Assembly (NCBI GenBank): GCA_965227875.1
Contig: OZ245783.1
Span: 3,286,001 to 3,350,000, forward strand
DNA length: 64,000 nucleotides
Source of the DNA: G965227875 sp965227875
Lineage (GTDB): Bacteria > Pseudomonadota > Alphaproteobacteria > Rhizobiales > JAJFHC01
Direction of reading: 5' to 3'
Positions 8,459-17,681 of the stretch are shown here, one piece after another (the stretch's first letter is position 1; each line of letters starts with the position of its first letter). The notes under the pieces are model-generated. The model saw only the letters and a list, made by a program, of their open reading frames with translations, did not search any database and was not told where the DNA came from. The translations under genes were made by a program, and so were the position numbers.

Positions 8459-9085
8459 GTGGACTATCTAAGGGATCCGCAGGAAATCTATGCCCGGTCC
8501 TTCGCGACGGTGCGCCGCGAGGCCGATCTCGGCCGCCTGCCGGCGTCGCTCCATCCGCTTGCGATGCGTCTGGTGCACGCCTGCGGCATGCCGGATCTCG
8601 TGGCGGACCTGGCATTCTCCGATGACGCCGCGGATGCAGGATCGGCCGCATTGCGTTCCGGTGCCGCGGTGATCGCGGATTGCGAGATGGTTCGCGCGGG
8701 CATTATCGCGTCTCGTCTTCCCGCGGAAAACGAACTGCTCTGCACGCTCAACGATCCGGCCGTGCCGGCCCGTGCGGCCGAATGCGCCACAACCCGCTCG
8801 GCGGCCGCGGTCGACCTCTGGGATGACCGGCTCGAAGGTGCGGTCGTCGCCGTCGGCAACGCGCCCACCGCGCTCTTCCGGCTTCTCGAAAGGCTTGATG
8901 CCGGCGCGCCCCGACCGGCGCTGATCCTGGGATTCCCGGTCGGTTTCGTCGGTGCCGCGGAATCGAAGGATGAACTCGCCGGCAATCCGCGCGGCGTGCC
9001 GTTCGTGACCCTCAGGGGCAGGCGCGGAGGAAGCGCGATGGCGTCCGCCGCGGTCAATGCGCTGTGCGGGGAGGGCGCGCGATGA
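8459..9085 (+). CDS. cobH: Precorrin-8X methylmutase CobH
   Basis: CobH moves the C-11 methyl group to C-12, turning precorrin-8X into hydrogenobyrinic acid. The 208-residue product begins at GTG and contains the conserved MRLVHACGMPDL segment, whose His is the catalytic residue in this family, followed by VIADCEMVRAGI and GFPVGFVGAAESK, which line the corrin site. It starts 19 bases after cbiX and overlaps cobL by 4 bases (ATGA). Size and motifs are complete. Confidence 0.95.
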   Translation: MDYLRDPQEIYARSFATVRREADLGRLPASLHPLAMRLVHACGMPDLVADLAFSDDAADAGSAALRSGAAVIADCEMVRAGIIASRLPAENELLCTLNDPAVPARAAECATTRSAAAVDLWDDRLEGAVVAVGNAPTALFRLLERLDAGAPRPALILGFPVGFVGAAESKDELAGNPRGVPFVTLRGRRGGSAMASAAVNALCGEGAR

Positions 9086-10287
9086 CGCCCTGGCTGTCCA
9101 TAGTCGGTGTCGGTGACGACGGCCTGGACGGGCTTGCGCCGCCCGCGCGGACCCTTGTCGACGGTGCGGCTGAGTTCATCGGCGGTGCGCGGCACATCGC
9201 CATGCTGCCCGATGACGGTCGTCCGCGCATGACATGGCCCAGCCCGCTCACCGCGATCGTGGACGAAATCGTCGCGCGTCGCGGCCGGAACCTCTGCGTG
9301 CTCGCCAGCGGAGATCCGATGAGCTACGGCGTCGGCGTGACGCTCGCCAGGCGCATCCCGGTAGGGGAAATGACGATCGTGCCCGCGCCCTCGGCCTTTT
9401 CCCTCGCCGCCGCACGTCTGGGCTGGCCGCTCGCCGAAGTCGAGACGCTGACGCTCCACGGCCGCCCGCTCGAACTCCTGCAGTCTTTCGTCCAGCCCGG
9501 CGCGAAGCTGCTTGTCCTGAGCGAGAACGGCAGCACGCCCGCCCGTGTCGCGGACCTGCTGGTCCAGCGCGGGTACGGCGATAGCCCGATCCGCGTGCTC
9601 GAGCACATGGGCGGAACGGCGGAAAACATCTTTTCAGCCCGGGCATCGGACTGGCCGGCGGGCGAGGCTGCCGATCTCAACACCGTCGCCGTCGAATGCG
9701 TCGCCGGTCCGGACGCGGCGCTGCTGCCAAGGACGCCGGGGCTCCCGGATGACTCGTTCAGGCATGATGGCCAGCTGACAAAGCGCGAGGTGCGCGCCGC
9801 GACCCTCGCTGCACTTGGGCCCGTGCCCGGCGGAACGCTGTGGGACCTCGGTGCAGGATGCGGCTCGGTCGGCATAGAGTGGATGCGCGCCGCGCGTGAT
9901 GCCAGGACGTTCGCCGTCGAACGCCAGCCGGAGCGGTGCGCGATGATCGCGGACAATGCCCTCGCGCTGGGCACGCCTCAGATCAAGATCGTGGAGGGCG
10001 CCATCGCCTCGGCCATGGCCGATCTGCCCCGGCCGGACGCGATCTTCATCGGTGGCGGCATTTCCGATCCCGAGCTCGGGTCCCGGTGCTGGGAAATCCT
10101 GCCTTCCGGTGGACGGCTTGTCGCCAATGTCGTCACGGTCGAGGGGGAGGCGAGCCTCGCATCGCTCTGCACGCGTTTCGGGGGCGACCTCGTCCGGATC
10201 GCGGTCTCCCGTGCTGGGCCGGTCGGTCCCTATCTCGGCTGGCGGCCGCTGATGACCGTGACGCAGTGGCAGGCGGTGAAGCGATGA
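9082..10287 (+). CDS. cobL: Precorrin-6Y C5,15-methyltransferase (decarboxylating) CobL
   Basis: CobL methylates C-5 and C-15 of precorrin-6Y and decarboxylates the C-12 acetate. The 401-residue protein is the usual fusion of a CbiE-like N-terminal methyltransferase (IVGVGDDGLDGL start, ASGDPMSYGVG) and a CbiT-like C-terminal SAM methyltransferase beginning around residue 235 (LWDLGAGCGSVGIEW near residue 253, IFIGGGISD). The ATG overlaps the cobH stop, and its own stop overlaps the cobI start. I reject an upstream in-frame start at 9064 because it lies inside cobH. Confidence 0.95.
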   Translation: MTPWLSIVGVGDDGLDGLAPPARTLVDGAAEFIGGARHIAMLPDDGRPRMTWPSPLTAIVDEIVARRGRNLCVLASGDPMSYGVGVTLARRIPVGEMTIVPAPSAFSLAAARLGWPLAEVETLTLHGRPLELLQSFVQPGAKLLVLSENGSTPARVADLLVQRGYGDSPIRVLEHMGGTAENIFSARASDWPAGEAADLNTVAVECVAGPDAALLPRTPGLPDDSFRHDGQLTKREVRAATLAALGPVPGGTLWDLGAGCGSVGIEWMRAARDARTFAVERQPERCAMIADNALALGTPQIKIVEGAIASAMADLPRPDAIFIGGGISDPELGSRCWEILPSGGRLVANVVTVEGEASLASLCTRFGGDLVRIAVSRAGPVGPYLGWRPLMTVTQWQAVKR

Positions 10288-10991
10288 CCGGGCGGCTTTA
10301 CGGCATAGGCGTCGGGCCGGGGGATCCGGAACTGATGACCCTCAAGGCGCACCGGCTCATATCGACCTGTCCGGTGGTCGCCTATCCTGCCCCCGATGAC
10401 GGCGAGAGCTTCGCGCGGGCGATCGCCGCGGGGTCCATATCAGCCGGCACGACCGAGATTCCCATCGTGGTTCCCATGCGCACGGAACGGTTTCCGGCGC
10501 AGGACGTCTATGACGGTGCCGCCGGCAAGATCGCCGGTCATCTGCGCGACGGCCGCGACGTGGCCGTGCTTTGTGAGGGCGATCCATTCTTCTACGGCTC
10601 CTTCATGTATCTCTTCTCGCGCCTTGCCGGAGACTGGCCGGTGGAGGTCGTGCCGGGCGTGTCGTCGCTGACGGCCTGTGCGGCGGCTTATGCCCGGCCG
10701 CTCGCCGCCCGCAACGACGTGCTGAGCGTGGTGCCGGCACCTCTGCCGGAAGCCGAATTGCGTCGCCGGATCGGTGCTGCCGACGCCGCCGCCGTCATCA
10801 AGATCGGCCGGCATTTCGACAAGGTGCGCGTCGTGCTCCGTGACCTTGGCCTGGAAGCCTCCAGTGGCTACGTCGAGCGCGCGACGCTCGGCAACCAGGT
10901 CGTCACGCCGCTCGAAGAGTGCACGGACAAGGCCGCACCCTATTTTTCGATGATCCTCGTCTACAAGGGAGGCGAGCCATGGACCTCGTGA
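10284..10991 (+). CDS. cobI: Precorrin-2 C20-methyltransferase CobI
   Basis: CobI adds the C-20 methyl group to precorrin-2, giving precorrin-3A. The 235-residue protein has the family start YGIGVGPGDPELMTLKA, the SAM-binding LCEGDPFFYGSFMYL and VVPGVSSLTACAA, and a C-terminal SMILVYKG strand. The start codon overlaps the cobL stop by 4 bases, and the last 13 bases overlap cobJ. It sits in the middle of a chain of genes that all overlap, so the enzymes are almost certainly made together from one transcript. Confidence 0.94.
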   Translation: MTGRLYGIGVGPGDPELMTLKAHRLISTCPVVAYPAPDDGESFARAIAAGSISAGTTEIPIVVPMRTERFPAQDVYDGAAGKIAGHLRDGRDVAVLCEGDPFFYGSFMYLFSRLAGDWPVEVVPGVSSLTACAAAYARPLAARNDVLSVVPAPLPEAELRRRIGAADAAAVIKIGRHFDKVRVVLRDLGLEASSGYVERATLGNQVVTPLEECTDKAAPYFSMILVYKGGEPWTS

Positions 10992-12811
10992 AGCGCCCGG
11001 CAATCGTCATCCTGGGTGTCTCCGCGCACCCGCTCGCGAAGAGGATCGCGGGTCTGCTCGGCGATGCCGAGATCCACGGCCTGTCGCGGCGCGTGGCGCA
11101 ATGCGATGTGGCCTTCGACGATGCGGCGACACACCTGCAGGAGCTCTTCACGTCCGGGCGCGCCATTATCGCGATCATGTCGGCCGGCGCGCTGACCAGG
11201 CTCGTCGCTCCGGCGCTGGCGGACAAGGCCACGGAACCGCCCATTCTCAGCGTTGCGGCGGATGCATCCTCCGTCGTGCCGCTGCTCGGCGGACATCACG
11301 GCGCCAACGACCTCGCCCGGAGGCTGGCGGAGGGGCTCGACGGCCATGCCGCCATAACGACGGCGGGCGATGTCCGCTTCGGTGTGGCGCTGGACGCGCC
11401 GCCGGAAGGCTGGAGGCTTGCGAATCCCGCATCGGCAAAAACCGTCATGGCAGGGCTCCTGGAGAGCGGCCGCGTCTCCCTCGAGGGTGACGCCCCCTGG
11501 ATCTCGGCGTCCTCGTTGGAGATTGGACAAGACGCGCCATGGCGCATCACCGTCACCGAGAAAGTGCATCGTCCGGCGGATAACGAACTCCTTTATCATC
11601 CGGGCGTCATGGCTGTCGGCGTCGGGTGTGAACGGGGCTGCGACCCGCAGGAACTCGTGGACCTGGTGCAGGCGACGCTCGCGGAACACGGGCTTTCCGC
11701 TTCCTCCGTGGCGCTGGTGGCCTCCATCGACGTCAAGTGCGACGAACGGGCGGTGCACGCGCTGGCCGACACCCTCGGCGTCCCGGCCCGTTTCTTTCCG
11801 GCAGCGCGCCTTGAACAGGAAGCGCCCAGGCTCGCCAATCCGTCGGAGCTTGTATTCGCGGAGGTCGGCTGTCACGGCGTCGCCGAGGGCGCGGCCCTCG
11901 CCGCAGCGGGCGCGGAAAGCACGCTCGTCGTCACGAAGAGGAAATCCCGCCGCGCGACCTGTGCGGTCGCCCTGTCCCCGTCGGTGATCGACGTATTCGC
12001 CGCCGGCCGGCCGCGCGGATCTCTCGCCGTGGTGGGGCTGGGTCCCGGCAAGCAGGACTGGCGTAGTCCGCAGGCTGCGGATCTCATCCGCGGCTCGGAT
12101 CATGTGGTGGGATATTCGCTCTACATCGATCTCGCCGCCGATCTCCTGGGAGACCGCAAACGCCACGATTTTCCGCTGGGCGGCGAGGAGGACCGGGTGC
12201 GCCACGCCCTGGAACTGGCCGGCAAGGGCGAGGCGGTCTCGCTCGTGTGTTCGGGCGACGCCGGGATCTACGCCATGGCGGCGCTCGTCTACGAACTTCT
12301 CGATCGTGCGCCCGGCGAAGGCGGGGTCAGCGACGAAGCCCGGCGCGTCGCGATCACCGTGGCTCCGGGCATTTCGGCGCTGCAAGCCGCCGCGGGGACC
12401 GCGGGGGCACCGCTCGGCCATGACTTCTGCACCATCTCGCTTTCCGACCTGCTGACGCCCTGGCCCGTGATCGAGACGCGCGTGCGGGCCGCGGCGCAAG
12501 GCGACTTCGTCATCGCCTTCTACAATCCGGTGTCCATGCGCCGGCGCACCCAGCTCGCACAGGCCCGCGACATCCTGCTCGGACACCGCCCGCCCGAGAC
12601 GCCGGTCATCCTCGCAAGCAATCTCGGTCGTCCCGGCGAAGCGTGCCGCGTGGTCACGCTCGGTTCGCTCGAGGTCGACGACGTCGACATGCTAACCGTT
12701 GTCATCGTCGGGTCCCGGGAGACCCGGACGCTCATGCGCGGGGACGGCACGACCAATGTGTTCACGCCGCGCGGCTACGCCGCCAAGTTCGAGAAGGGAG
12801 CCGCCGAATGA
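10979..12811 (+). CDS. cobJ: CbiG-CobJ fusion: CbiG/CobE domain plus precorrin-3B C17-methyltransferase
   Basis: This is a two-part protein of 610 residues. Residues ~1-340 are CbiG-like, including the CbiG N-terminal motif LLGGHHGAND and the CobE/CbiG C-terminal VGVGCERGCDPQEL. CbiG opens the ring-A lactone in the anaerobic route and CobE is its aerobic C-terminal relative. Residues ~346-610 are CobJ (SLAVVGLGPGKQDWRSP, VCSGDAGIYAMA, FYNPVSMRRRTQL), which methylates C-17 and drives ring contraction. The ATG at 10979 lies inside the end of cobI. The stop overlaps cobM by 4 bases. Fusions of this kind are known in Alphaproteobacteria. Confidence 0.93.
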   Translation: MDLVKRPAIVILGVSAHPLAKRIAGLLGDAEIHGLSRRVAQCDVAFDDAATHLQELFTSGRAIIAIMSAGALTRLVAPALADKATEPPILSVAADASSVVPLLGGHHGANDLARRLAEGLDGHAAITTAGDVRFGVALDAPPEGWRLANPASAKTVMAGLLESGRVSLEGDAPWISASSLEIGQDAPWRITVTEKVHRPADNELLYHPGVMAVGVGCERGCDPQELVDLVQATLAEHGLSASSVALVASIDVKCDERAVHALADTLGVPARFFPAARLEQEAPRLANPSELVFAEVGCHGVAEGAALAAAGAESTLVVTKRKSRRATCAVALSPSVIDVFAAGRPRGSLAVVGLGPGKQDWRSPQAADLIRGSDHVVGYSLYIDLAADLLGDRKRHDFPLGGEEDRVRHALELAGKGEAVSLVCSGDAGIYAMAALVYELLDRAPGEGGVSDEARRVAITVAPGISALQAAAGTAGAPLGHDFCTISLSDLLTPWPVIETRVRAAAQGDFVIAFYNPVSMRRRTQLAQARDILLGHRPPETPVILASNLGRPGEACRVVTLGSLEVDDVDMLTVVIVGSRETRTLMRGDGTTNVFTPRGYAAKFEKGAAE

Positions 12812-13575
12812 CGGTGCATTTCATAGGCGCGGGACCCGGAGCGCCTGATCTGATCACGGTGCGCGGCCAGCGCCTGATCGAAGCCTGCCCGGTGTGTCTC
12901 TATGCGGGTTCTCTCGTGCCCCGCGAAGTCATCTCCTGCGCACCCGACGGCGCCCATGTGGTCGACACCGCACCGCTGACGCTTGACGACATCATCGCCG
13001 AAATGGTCGCCGCCCACGAAAAGGGCCAGGACGTCGCCCGGGTGCATTCGGGCGATCCGTCGCTCTATGGCGCGATCGCGGAACAGATCAGGCGGCTCGA
13101 TGCGCTCGGGATCGATTACGACATCACGCCCGGCGTGCCGGCGTTCGCGGCGGCGGCGGCGGCCCTGGGCAAGGAACTAACCGTACCGGAAGTCTGCCAG
13201 ACGGTCATCCTGACCCGCACGGCCATGAAGTCTTCGGCCATGCCGGCTGGGGAAGATCTCGCGACGCTCGGCCGGTCCGGTGCGACGCTGGCCATCCACC
13301 TGTCGATCCGCAATCTCCATTCAATCGAGAAGGAACTCACGCCACACTACGGGCCGGACTGCCCGGTGATCGTCGCCTACCGCGTCGGCTGGCCGGACCA
13401 GACGTTCATTCACGCCACGCTCGCCGACGTCCGGACGAAGGTGCGCGCCGCGAAACTGACCCGCACCGCGCTCGTCTTCGTCGGAAGGGCATTGGCGGAA
13501 AGCGATTTCAGGGAGTCGGCACTCTACGACGCCGACCACGTGCACGTCCTGCGGCCCCGCCGCAAGAACGCGTGA
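12808..13575 (+). CDS. cobM: Precorrin-4 C11-methyltransferase CobM
   Basis: CobM methylates C-11 of precorrin-4 to give precorrin-5. The 255-residue protein has the expected VHFIGAGPGAPDLITVRG start, the YAGSLVP motif specific to CobM/CbiF, the SAM pocket VHSGDPSLYGAIAEQ, and the TRTAMKSSAMP and LAIHLSIRNL segments. It is the last gene of the forward run that began with the small membrane protein. It converges on cobK, with only 12 bases between the stops. Confidence 0.95.
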   Translation: MTVHFIGAGPGAPDLITVRGQRLIEACPVCLYAGSLVPREVISCAPDGAHVVDTAPLTLDDIIAEMVAAHEKGQDVARVHSGDPSLYGAIAEQIRRLDALGIDYDITPGVPAFAAAAAALGKELTVPEVCQTVILTRTAMKSSAMPAGEDLATLGRSGATLAIHLSIRNLHSIEKELTPHYGPDCPVIVAYRVGWPDQTFIHATLADVRTKVRAAKLTRTALVFVGRALAESDFRESALYDADHVHVLRPRRKNA

Positions 13576-13587
13576 CCGGGGCCCGGG

Positions 13588-14328
13588 TCAGGAAAAGTGC
13601 CGCTCTATCTCGATCATGGCGCCGTCGACGCTGTCCACCGTTCTGCCGGCGGGACTCGCGGGCCGCTCGATCATGAGAACCGGAAGACCGAGTTGTCGGG
13701 CCGCGGCGATCTTGCCGTACCCGGCCTCGCCACCGCTGTTGCGGCTGACGACATGGGTGATGCCGTGCGTGCTGAAAAGGATGATCTCGCTGGCCGCCTG
13801 CGCGGACGGTCGTCCGACGATGCGTATCGCCGTGTCCGGCAGGGGCGTGTCCTGTCCGTCCGCCGTCCGGTAGACGAAACGCACGTCGTCGCGGTCCGTG
13901 AACGGCGCGAGGTATTGCCGGCCGAGCGCGAGGAAGGCCGTTGCCCCGGGCGGAAGAGCTTCGGCGGCTTCCGTCTCGCTGGCAACCGGCCGCCATCGGT
14001 CGCCCTCGACCGGTTCCCAGACCGGCCGTGCAAGTCGGACGCCCGGCCGGCCCGTCGCCTCCCGGGCCTCGAACGCGTTTCGCGAAATCGTCGTCGCATA
14101 GGGATGGGTCGCATCGACCATGTAGGCGATTTCGTTCGCGACCAGATAGTCGCCAAGTCCCGCCGCGCCGCCGAAGCCGCCTGTCCGGACCTCGACATCC
14201 GGCACGACCGGGTTCTCCGTGCGGCCGGCAAGCGAGAGGACGACATGGAACCGCTGGTCCGCCGCCAGCCGGCCGGCGAGTTCGCTGGCTTCCGCCGTTC
14301 CGCCGAGTATGAGGATGCGGTCAGTCAT
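13588..14328 (-). CDS. cobK: Precorrin-6A reductase CobK
   Basis: CobK uses NADPH to reduce precorrin-6A to precorrin-6Y. The 246-residue product has the N-terminal ILILGGTAEASELA nucleotide loop, the conserved VDATHPYATTISRNA segment and the later FSTHGITHVVSRNSGG and KIAAARQLGLPV motifs of the CobK/CbiJ family. The ATG at 14328 gives the normal start (MTDRILILGG) and overlaps the end of cbiD by 8 bases, so cbiD and cobK form a small minus-strand unit opposite the main operon. Confidence 0.94.
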   Translation of the reverse strand: MTDRILILGGTAEASELAGRLAADQRFHVVLSLAGRTENPVVPDVEVRTGGFGGAAGLGDYLVANEIAYMVDATHPYATTISRNAFEAREATGRPGVRLARPVWEPVEGDRWRPVASETEAAEALPPGATAFLALGRQYLAPFTDRDDVRFVYRTADGQDTPLPDTAIRIVGRPSAQAASEIILFSTHGITHVVSRNSGGEAGYGKIAAARQLGLPVLMIERPASPAGRTVDSVDGAMIEIERHFS

Positions 14329-15409
14329 GATCCTGCGCGATGATGTTTCCGTTCCGGTCGACGATAACCACGTCGAGAACGACAGGGGCCGTGCCGAGGA
14401 CGCCCCGGGCTGTCCGGCGCGCATCCCTGGCCACGGACATCGCGATCGGGCGGCCCTCCGCGTCGGCCATGCGCAGAACTTCCAGCGCGGTGTTCGCGGT
14501 CCTTGCCCGGTCGCAGGTCTCGGAGGCGGCGCCGAGTGCACCGAGACGGTCGGCGAGGTCGTCGAACGAAACCTGGCTGCGGCCGGAATGAAGATCGAGA
14601 TGTCCCTGTGCGAGTTTCGTCAGCTTGCCGAACCCGCCGGCGAGGGTCAGGCGCGGGACAGGGTTCTTACGCACATACTTGAGCACGCCACCCGCGAAGT
14701 CGCCCATGTCGAGCATGGCGATGTCGGGCAGGCCGTAGAGCGCCTGCACGGTCGCTTCGGAGGTCGATCCGGTCGCGCCGGCCACATGGGGCAGTCCCGC
14801 GGCACGGGCGACGTCGACGCCGCGATGGATCGAATGGATCCAGGCCGAGCAGGAAAACGGTTGAACGATCCCCGTGGTCCCGAGAACGGAAAGTCCGCCC
14901 TTGATGCCGAGGCGCGGGTTCCAGGTCTTTTCCGCCAGTTTCTCGCCGTCGGGAATGGAGATTTCGATCTCGACGTCTCCTTCGGCGCCAAGGCGTTCGG
15001 CAACCGCGGCGACCTCGGATTGCATCATGTCGCGCGGCACCGGGTTGATGGCCGGTTCGCCGGGCGGGACGGGCAGCCCGGCGAGCGTCACCGTGCCGAC
15101 GCCGGTGCCGGCGCGGAAGACAACGCCGGTACCCTTTGCGCCGTGTCGTACCGTGGAGATAACGAGTGCGCCGTGGGTGACGTCAGGATCGTCCCCGGCA
15201 TCCTTGACGATGCCGGCCATGGCTTCACCGGATCCGAAACCCTCCACGGCGAGGGCGAAGGAGGGCGTTTCCCCGCGCGGCAGCGTAATCGAAACCGGAT
15301 CGGGAAACGTGCCGGTCAGCAATGCCTCGTAGGCCGCGCGGGTCGCCGCCGTGGCGCAAGCGCCCGTCGTCCATCCGCGTCGCAATGTGCCGTCCGGTTT
15401 TCGTCCCAT
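14321..15409 (-). CDS. cbiD: Cobalt-precorrin-5B (C1)-methyltransferase CbiD
   Basis: CbiD methylates C-1 of the corrin ring and does the job that CobF does in the classical aerobic pathway. The 362-residue protein contains the diagnostic LRRGWTTGACATAATRA start, INPVPRDMM, GTTGIVQPFSCSAWI and ATGSTSEATVQAL. I chose the ATG at 15409. An upstream in-frame TTG would add ten residues not expected in the family. It is translationally coupled to cobK. No cobF is present in this window, so CbiD probably supplies the C-1 methylation here. Confidence 0.94.
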   Translation of the reverse strand: MGRKPDGTLRRGWTTGACATAATRAAYEALLTGTFPDPVSITLPRGETPSFALAVEGFGSGEAMAGIVKDAGDDPDVTHGALVISTVRHGAKGTGVVFRAGTGVGTVTLAGLPVPPGEPAINPVPRDMMQSEVAAVAERLGAEGDVEIEISIPDGEKLAEKTWNPRLGIKGGLSVLGTTGIVQPFSCSAWIHSIHRGVDVARAAGLPHVAGATGSTSEATVQALYGLPDIAMLDMGDFAGGVLKYVRKNPVPRLTLAGGFGKLTKLAQGHLDLHSGRSQVSFDDLADRLGALGAASETCDRARTANTALEVLRMADAEGRPIAMSVARDARRTARGVLGTAPVVLDVVIVDRNGNIIAQDHD

Positions 15410-15522
15410 GTCCCGTTTATAGGCAGCCCGTCCCGGCAAGACCAGCGTGACGGTCGGCTCTCGCGGCGCCGGAAATCCTTTCCCGGCTTTGCAGTCTTTT
15501 CGGGCAAGTGTAGGGTCGCGCC

Positions 15523-16362
15523 ATGAGCAGCAAGCAACAGGGATTTCCCGAGTTCGAACCGGGCTGGGTGTGGCTTGTCGGTGCGGGTCCCGGCGACCCG
15601 GGTCTGGTAACGCTGCTTGCCCATCACGCGCTCACGCATGCGGATGTGGTCGTGTACGACGCGCTCGTCAATCCCGACATTCTCGACATGGCCCGGCCGG
15701 ACGCCGAACTGGAATATGCCGGCAAGCGTGGCGGGAAACCGTCTCCGCTCCAGCGCGACATTTCCCTGCGGCTCGTCGAACTGGCAAGGTCCGGCAAGCG
15801 CGTCCTGCGGCTCAAGGGAGGAGACCCGTTCGTCTTCGGGCGAGGTGGCGAGGAAGCCCTGACCCTGGTCGACCACGCCGTGCCGTTCAGGGTCGTGCCG
15901 GGCATATCCGCCGGCATTGGCGGGCTTGCCTATGCGGGGATCCCCGTGACCCATCGCGACGTCAACCATGCGGTGACGTTCCTCACCGGTCATGATGCGA
16001 GCGGCGTCGTGCCGGACGCGGTCGACTGGGAATCCGTCGCCCGGGGGTCGCCGGTGATCGTCATGTACATGGCCCTGAAGCATATCGCCCAGATCGCCGA
16101 GCGGCTGAAGGCGGCGGGGCGGGGTTCCGACGAGCCGGTGGCGGTCGTCTCCAACGCAAGCCTTGCCGACCAGTCGGTCCTCGAAACCACCCTCGGGAAC
16201 GCGGCCGCCGACATCGCGGCGAACGATATCCGTCCGCCCGCCATGGTGGTTGTCGGTCAGGCCGTTAAACTGCGCGCCGCGCTCGACTGGCTCGGGGCCG
16301 CATCCGGCAGGACACCGGCCCGCGACCCGCTGGGCACACGGTCGGACCGCGACGCGGTCTGA
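15523..16362 (+). CDS. cobA: Uroporphyrinogen-III C-methyltransferase CobA
   Basis: CobA (SUMT) methylates uroporphyrinogen III at C-2 and C-7 to make precorrin-2, the entry step to cobalamin. The 279-residue protein has VGAGPGDPGLVTLLA at the N-terminus, the AGKRGGKPSPLQRDI loop, LKGGDPFVFGRGGEEA and VVPGISAGIGGLAYAGIPVTHR, all standard. It is a stand-alone SUMT, not the CysG fusion. It is transcribed away from cbiD, with 113 bases between the two starts, and its stop overlaps cobB by one base (TGATG). Confidence 0.95.
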   Translation: MSSKQQGFPEFEPGWVWLVGAGPGDPGLVTLLAHHALTHADVVVYDALVNPDILDMARPDAELEYAGKRGGKPSPLQRDISLRLVELARSGKRVLRLKGGDPFVFGRGGEEALTLVDHAVPFRVVPGISAGIGGLAYAGIPVTHRDVNHAVTFLTGHDASGVVPDAVDWESVARGSPVIVMYMALKHIAQIAERLKAAGRGSDEPVAVVSNASLADQSVLETTLGNAAADIAANDIRPPAMVVVGQAVKLRAALDWLGAASGRTPARDPLGTRSDRDAV

Positions 16363-17681
16363 TGAACGCGGTTCGCGGCAGTGCGGCGTCCGGCCTGATC
16401 GTCGCCGCGCCCTCGTCGTCGAGCGGAAAGACCACCGTCACGCTGGCGCTTCTGCGGGCGCTGCGTCGTCGCGGCGTCCGGGTGGCGTCGGCCAAGGCCG
16501 GGCCGGACTACATCGATCCCGGGTTTCACCGCGTGGCGGGAGGCGGGGAGTGTTTCAACCTCGACCCCTGGGCGATGCGGCCGGAGCTTCTGCGAGGTCT
16601 CTATACCTGCATCGCGTCCGAGGCGGATTTCGTTGTCATCGAGGGCATGATGGGGCTGTTCGACGGGGCGGCGGACGGGAGCGGTTCGCTGGCCGACCTT
16701 GCGGTGGTGCTCGGACTGCCGGTCATGCTGGTCGTCGACGTCTCCGGCATGTCCCAGTCGGTTGCGGCACTCGTCGAAGGGTTCCGGAACCACCGGTCCG
16801 GCATATCCCTCTCCGGGGTCGTGCTCAACCGCGTGGGGAGCGAACGCCACGCGGCGATGCTCGCCGATGCCCTGAAGCCCGTCGGCGTCTCAGTGCTGGC
16901 GTCGCTGCGTCGCGACCGTGATCTCGCATTGCCGTCGCGCCATCTGGGTCTGGTGCAAGCCCGTGAACATGGCGGTCTCGACGGTTTCTGCGAACGTGCC
17001 GCCGACTGGCTCGAAGCGGGATCGTCCGTCGACGGGATCGTCGAGCGGGCGGGGCCCGCCTTGTCTTGCAGTGAAACGGCAGAGCCGGCGGTCTTGCTGC
17101 CACCGGGCCAGCGCATATCGGTCGCCCGCGACGACGCCTTCGCCTTTTCCTATCCGCACATGCTGGCCGGGTGGCGATCCGCGGGCGCGGAGATCACGTT
17201 CTTTTCCCCGCTCGACGACGAGACACCCGCGCGCGACGCCGACATGGTTTTCCTGCCGGGAGGATATCCGGAACTGCACGCGGGCCGGTTGGCCGGGAAT
17301 GCCGGTTTTCTCGAAGGGCTGAGATCGGCCGCGGACCGGGGTATCCGGATCTATGGCGAGTGCGGAGGATACATGGTGCTCGGCCGCAGCCTGACCGACG
17401 GTGACGGCGTGTCTCATGAAATGGCCGGCCTGCTGCCCGTCGACACGAGCTTCGCCGAACCGTCGCGTCACCTCGGTTACCGCCGTCTGCGCCCGGCCGA
17501 AGGCGCGCCATGGTCGCAGCCGCTGACCGGACATGAGTTCCACTATGCCGGTATTACGTCGTCCGGCGGCGCCGCGCCGCTTTTCGAGGTCGAGGATGCT
17601 GCGGGGACCCGGCTGCCGGCGGCGGGGCATGTCGCGGGGCCGGTGTCCGGCTCGTTCATCCACGTCATCGCCGGGCAATGA
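16362..17681 (+). CDS. cobB: Hydrogenobyrinic acid a,c-diamide synthase CobB
   Basis: CobB uses glutamine and ATP to amidate the a and c side chains of hydrogenobyrinic acid. The 439-residue protein has an N-terminal dethiobiotin-synthase-like ATPase domain (VAAPSSSSGKTTVTL P-loop, KAGPDYIDPGFH, VIEGMMGLFDG). A C-terminal class I glutamine amidotransferase domain follows, with its nucleophile Cys in YGECGGYMVLG and the His region GHEFHYAG. It is linked by one-base and four-base overlaps to cobA and cbiB. All expected active-site parts are present. Confidence 0.95.
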   Translation: MNAVRGSAASGLIVAAPSSSSGKTTVTLALLRALRRRGVRVASAKAGPDYIDPGFHRVAGGGECFNLDPWAMRPELLRGLYTCIASEADFVVIEGMMGLFDGAADGSGSLADLAVVLGLPVMLVVDVSGMSQSVAALVEGFRNHRSGISLSGVVLNRVGSERHAAMLADALKPVGVSVLASLRRDRDLALPSRHLGLVQAREHGGLDGFCERAADWLEAGSSVDGIVERAGPALSCSETAEPAVLLPPGQRISVARDDAFAFSYPHMLAGWRSAGAEITFFSPLDDETPARDADMVFLPGGYPELHAGRLAGNAGFLEGLRSAADRGIRIYGECGGYMVLGRSLTDGDGVSHEMAGLLPVDTSFAEPSRHLGYRRLRPAEGAPWSQPLTGHEFHYAGITSSGGAAPLFEVEDAAGTRLPAAGHVAGPVSGSFIHVIAGQ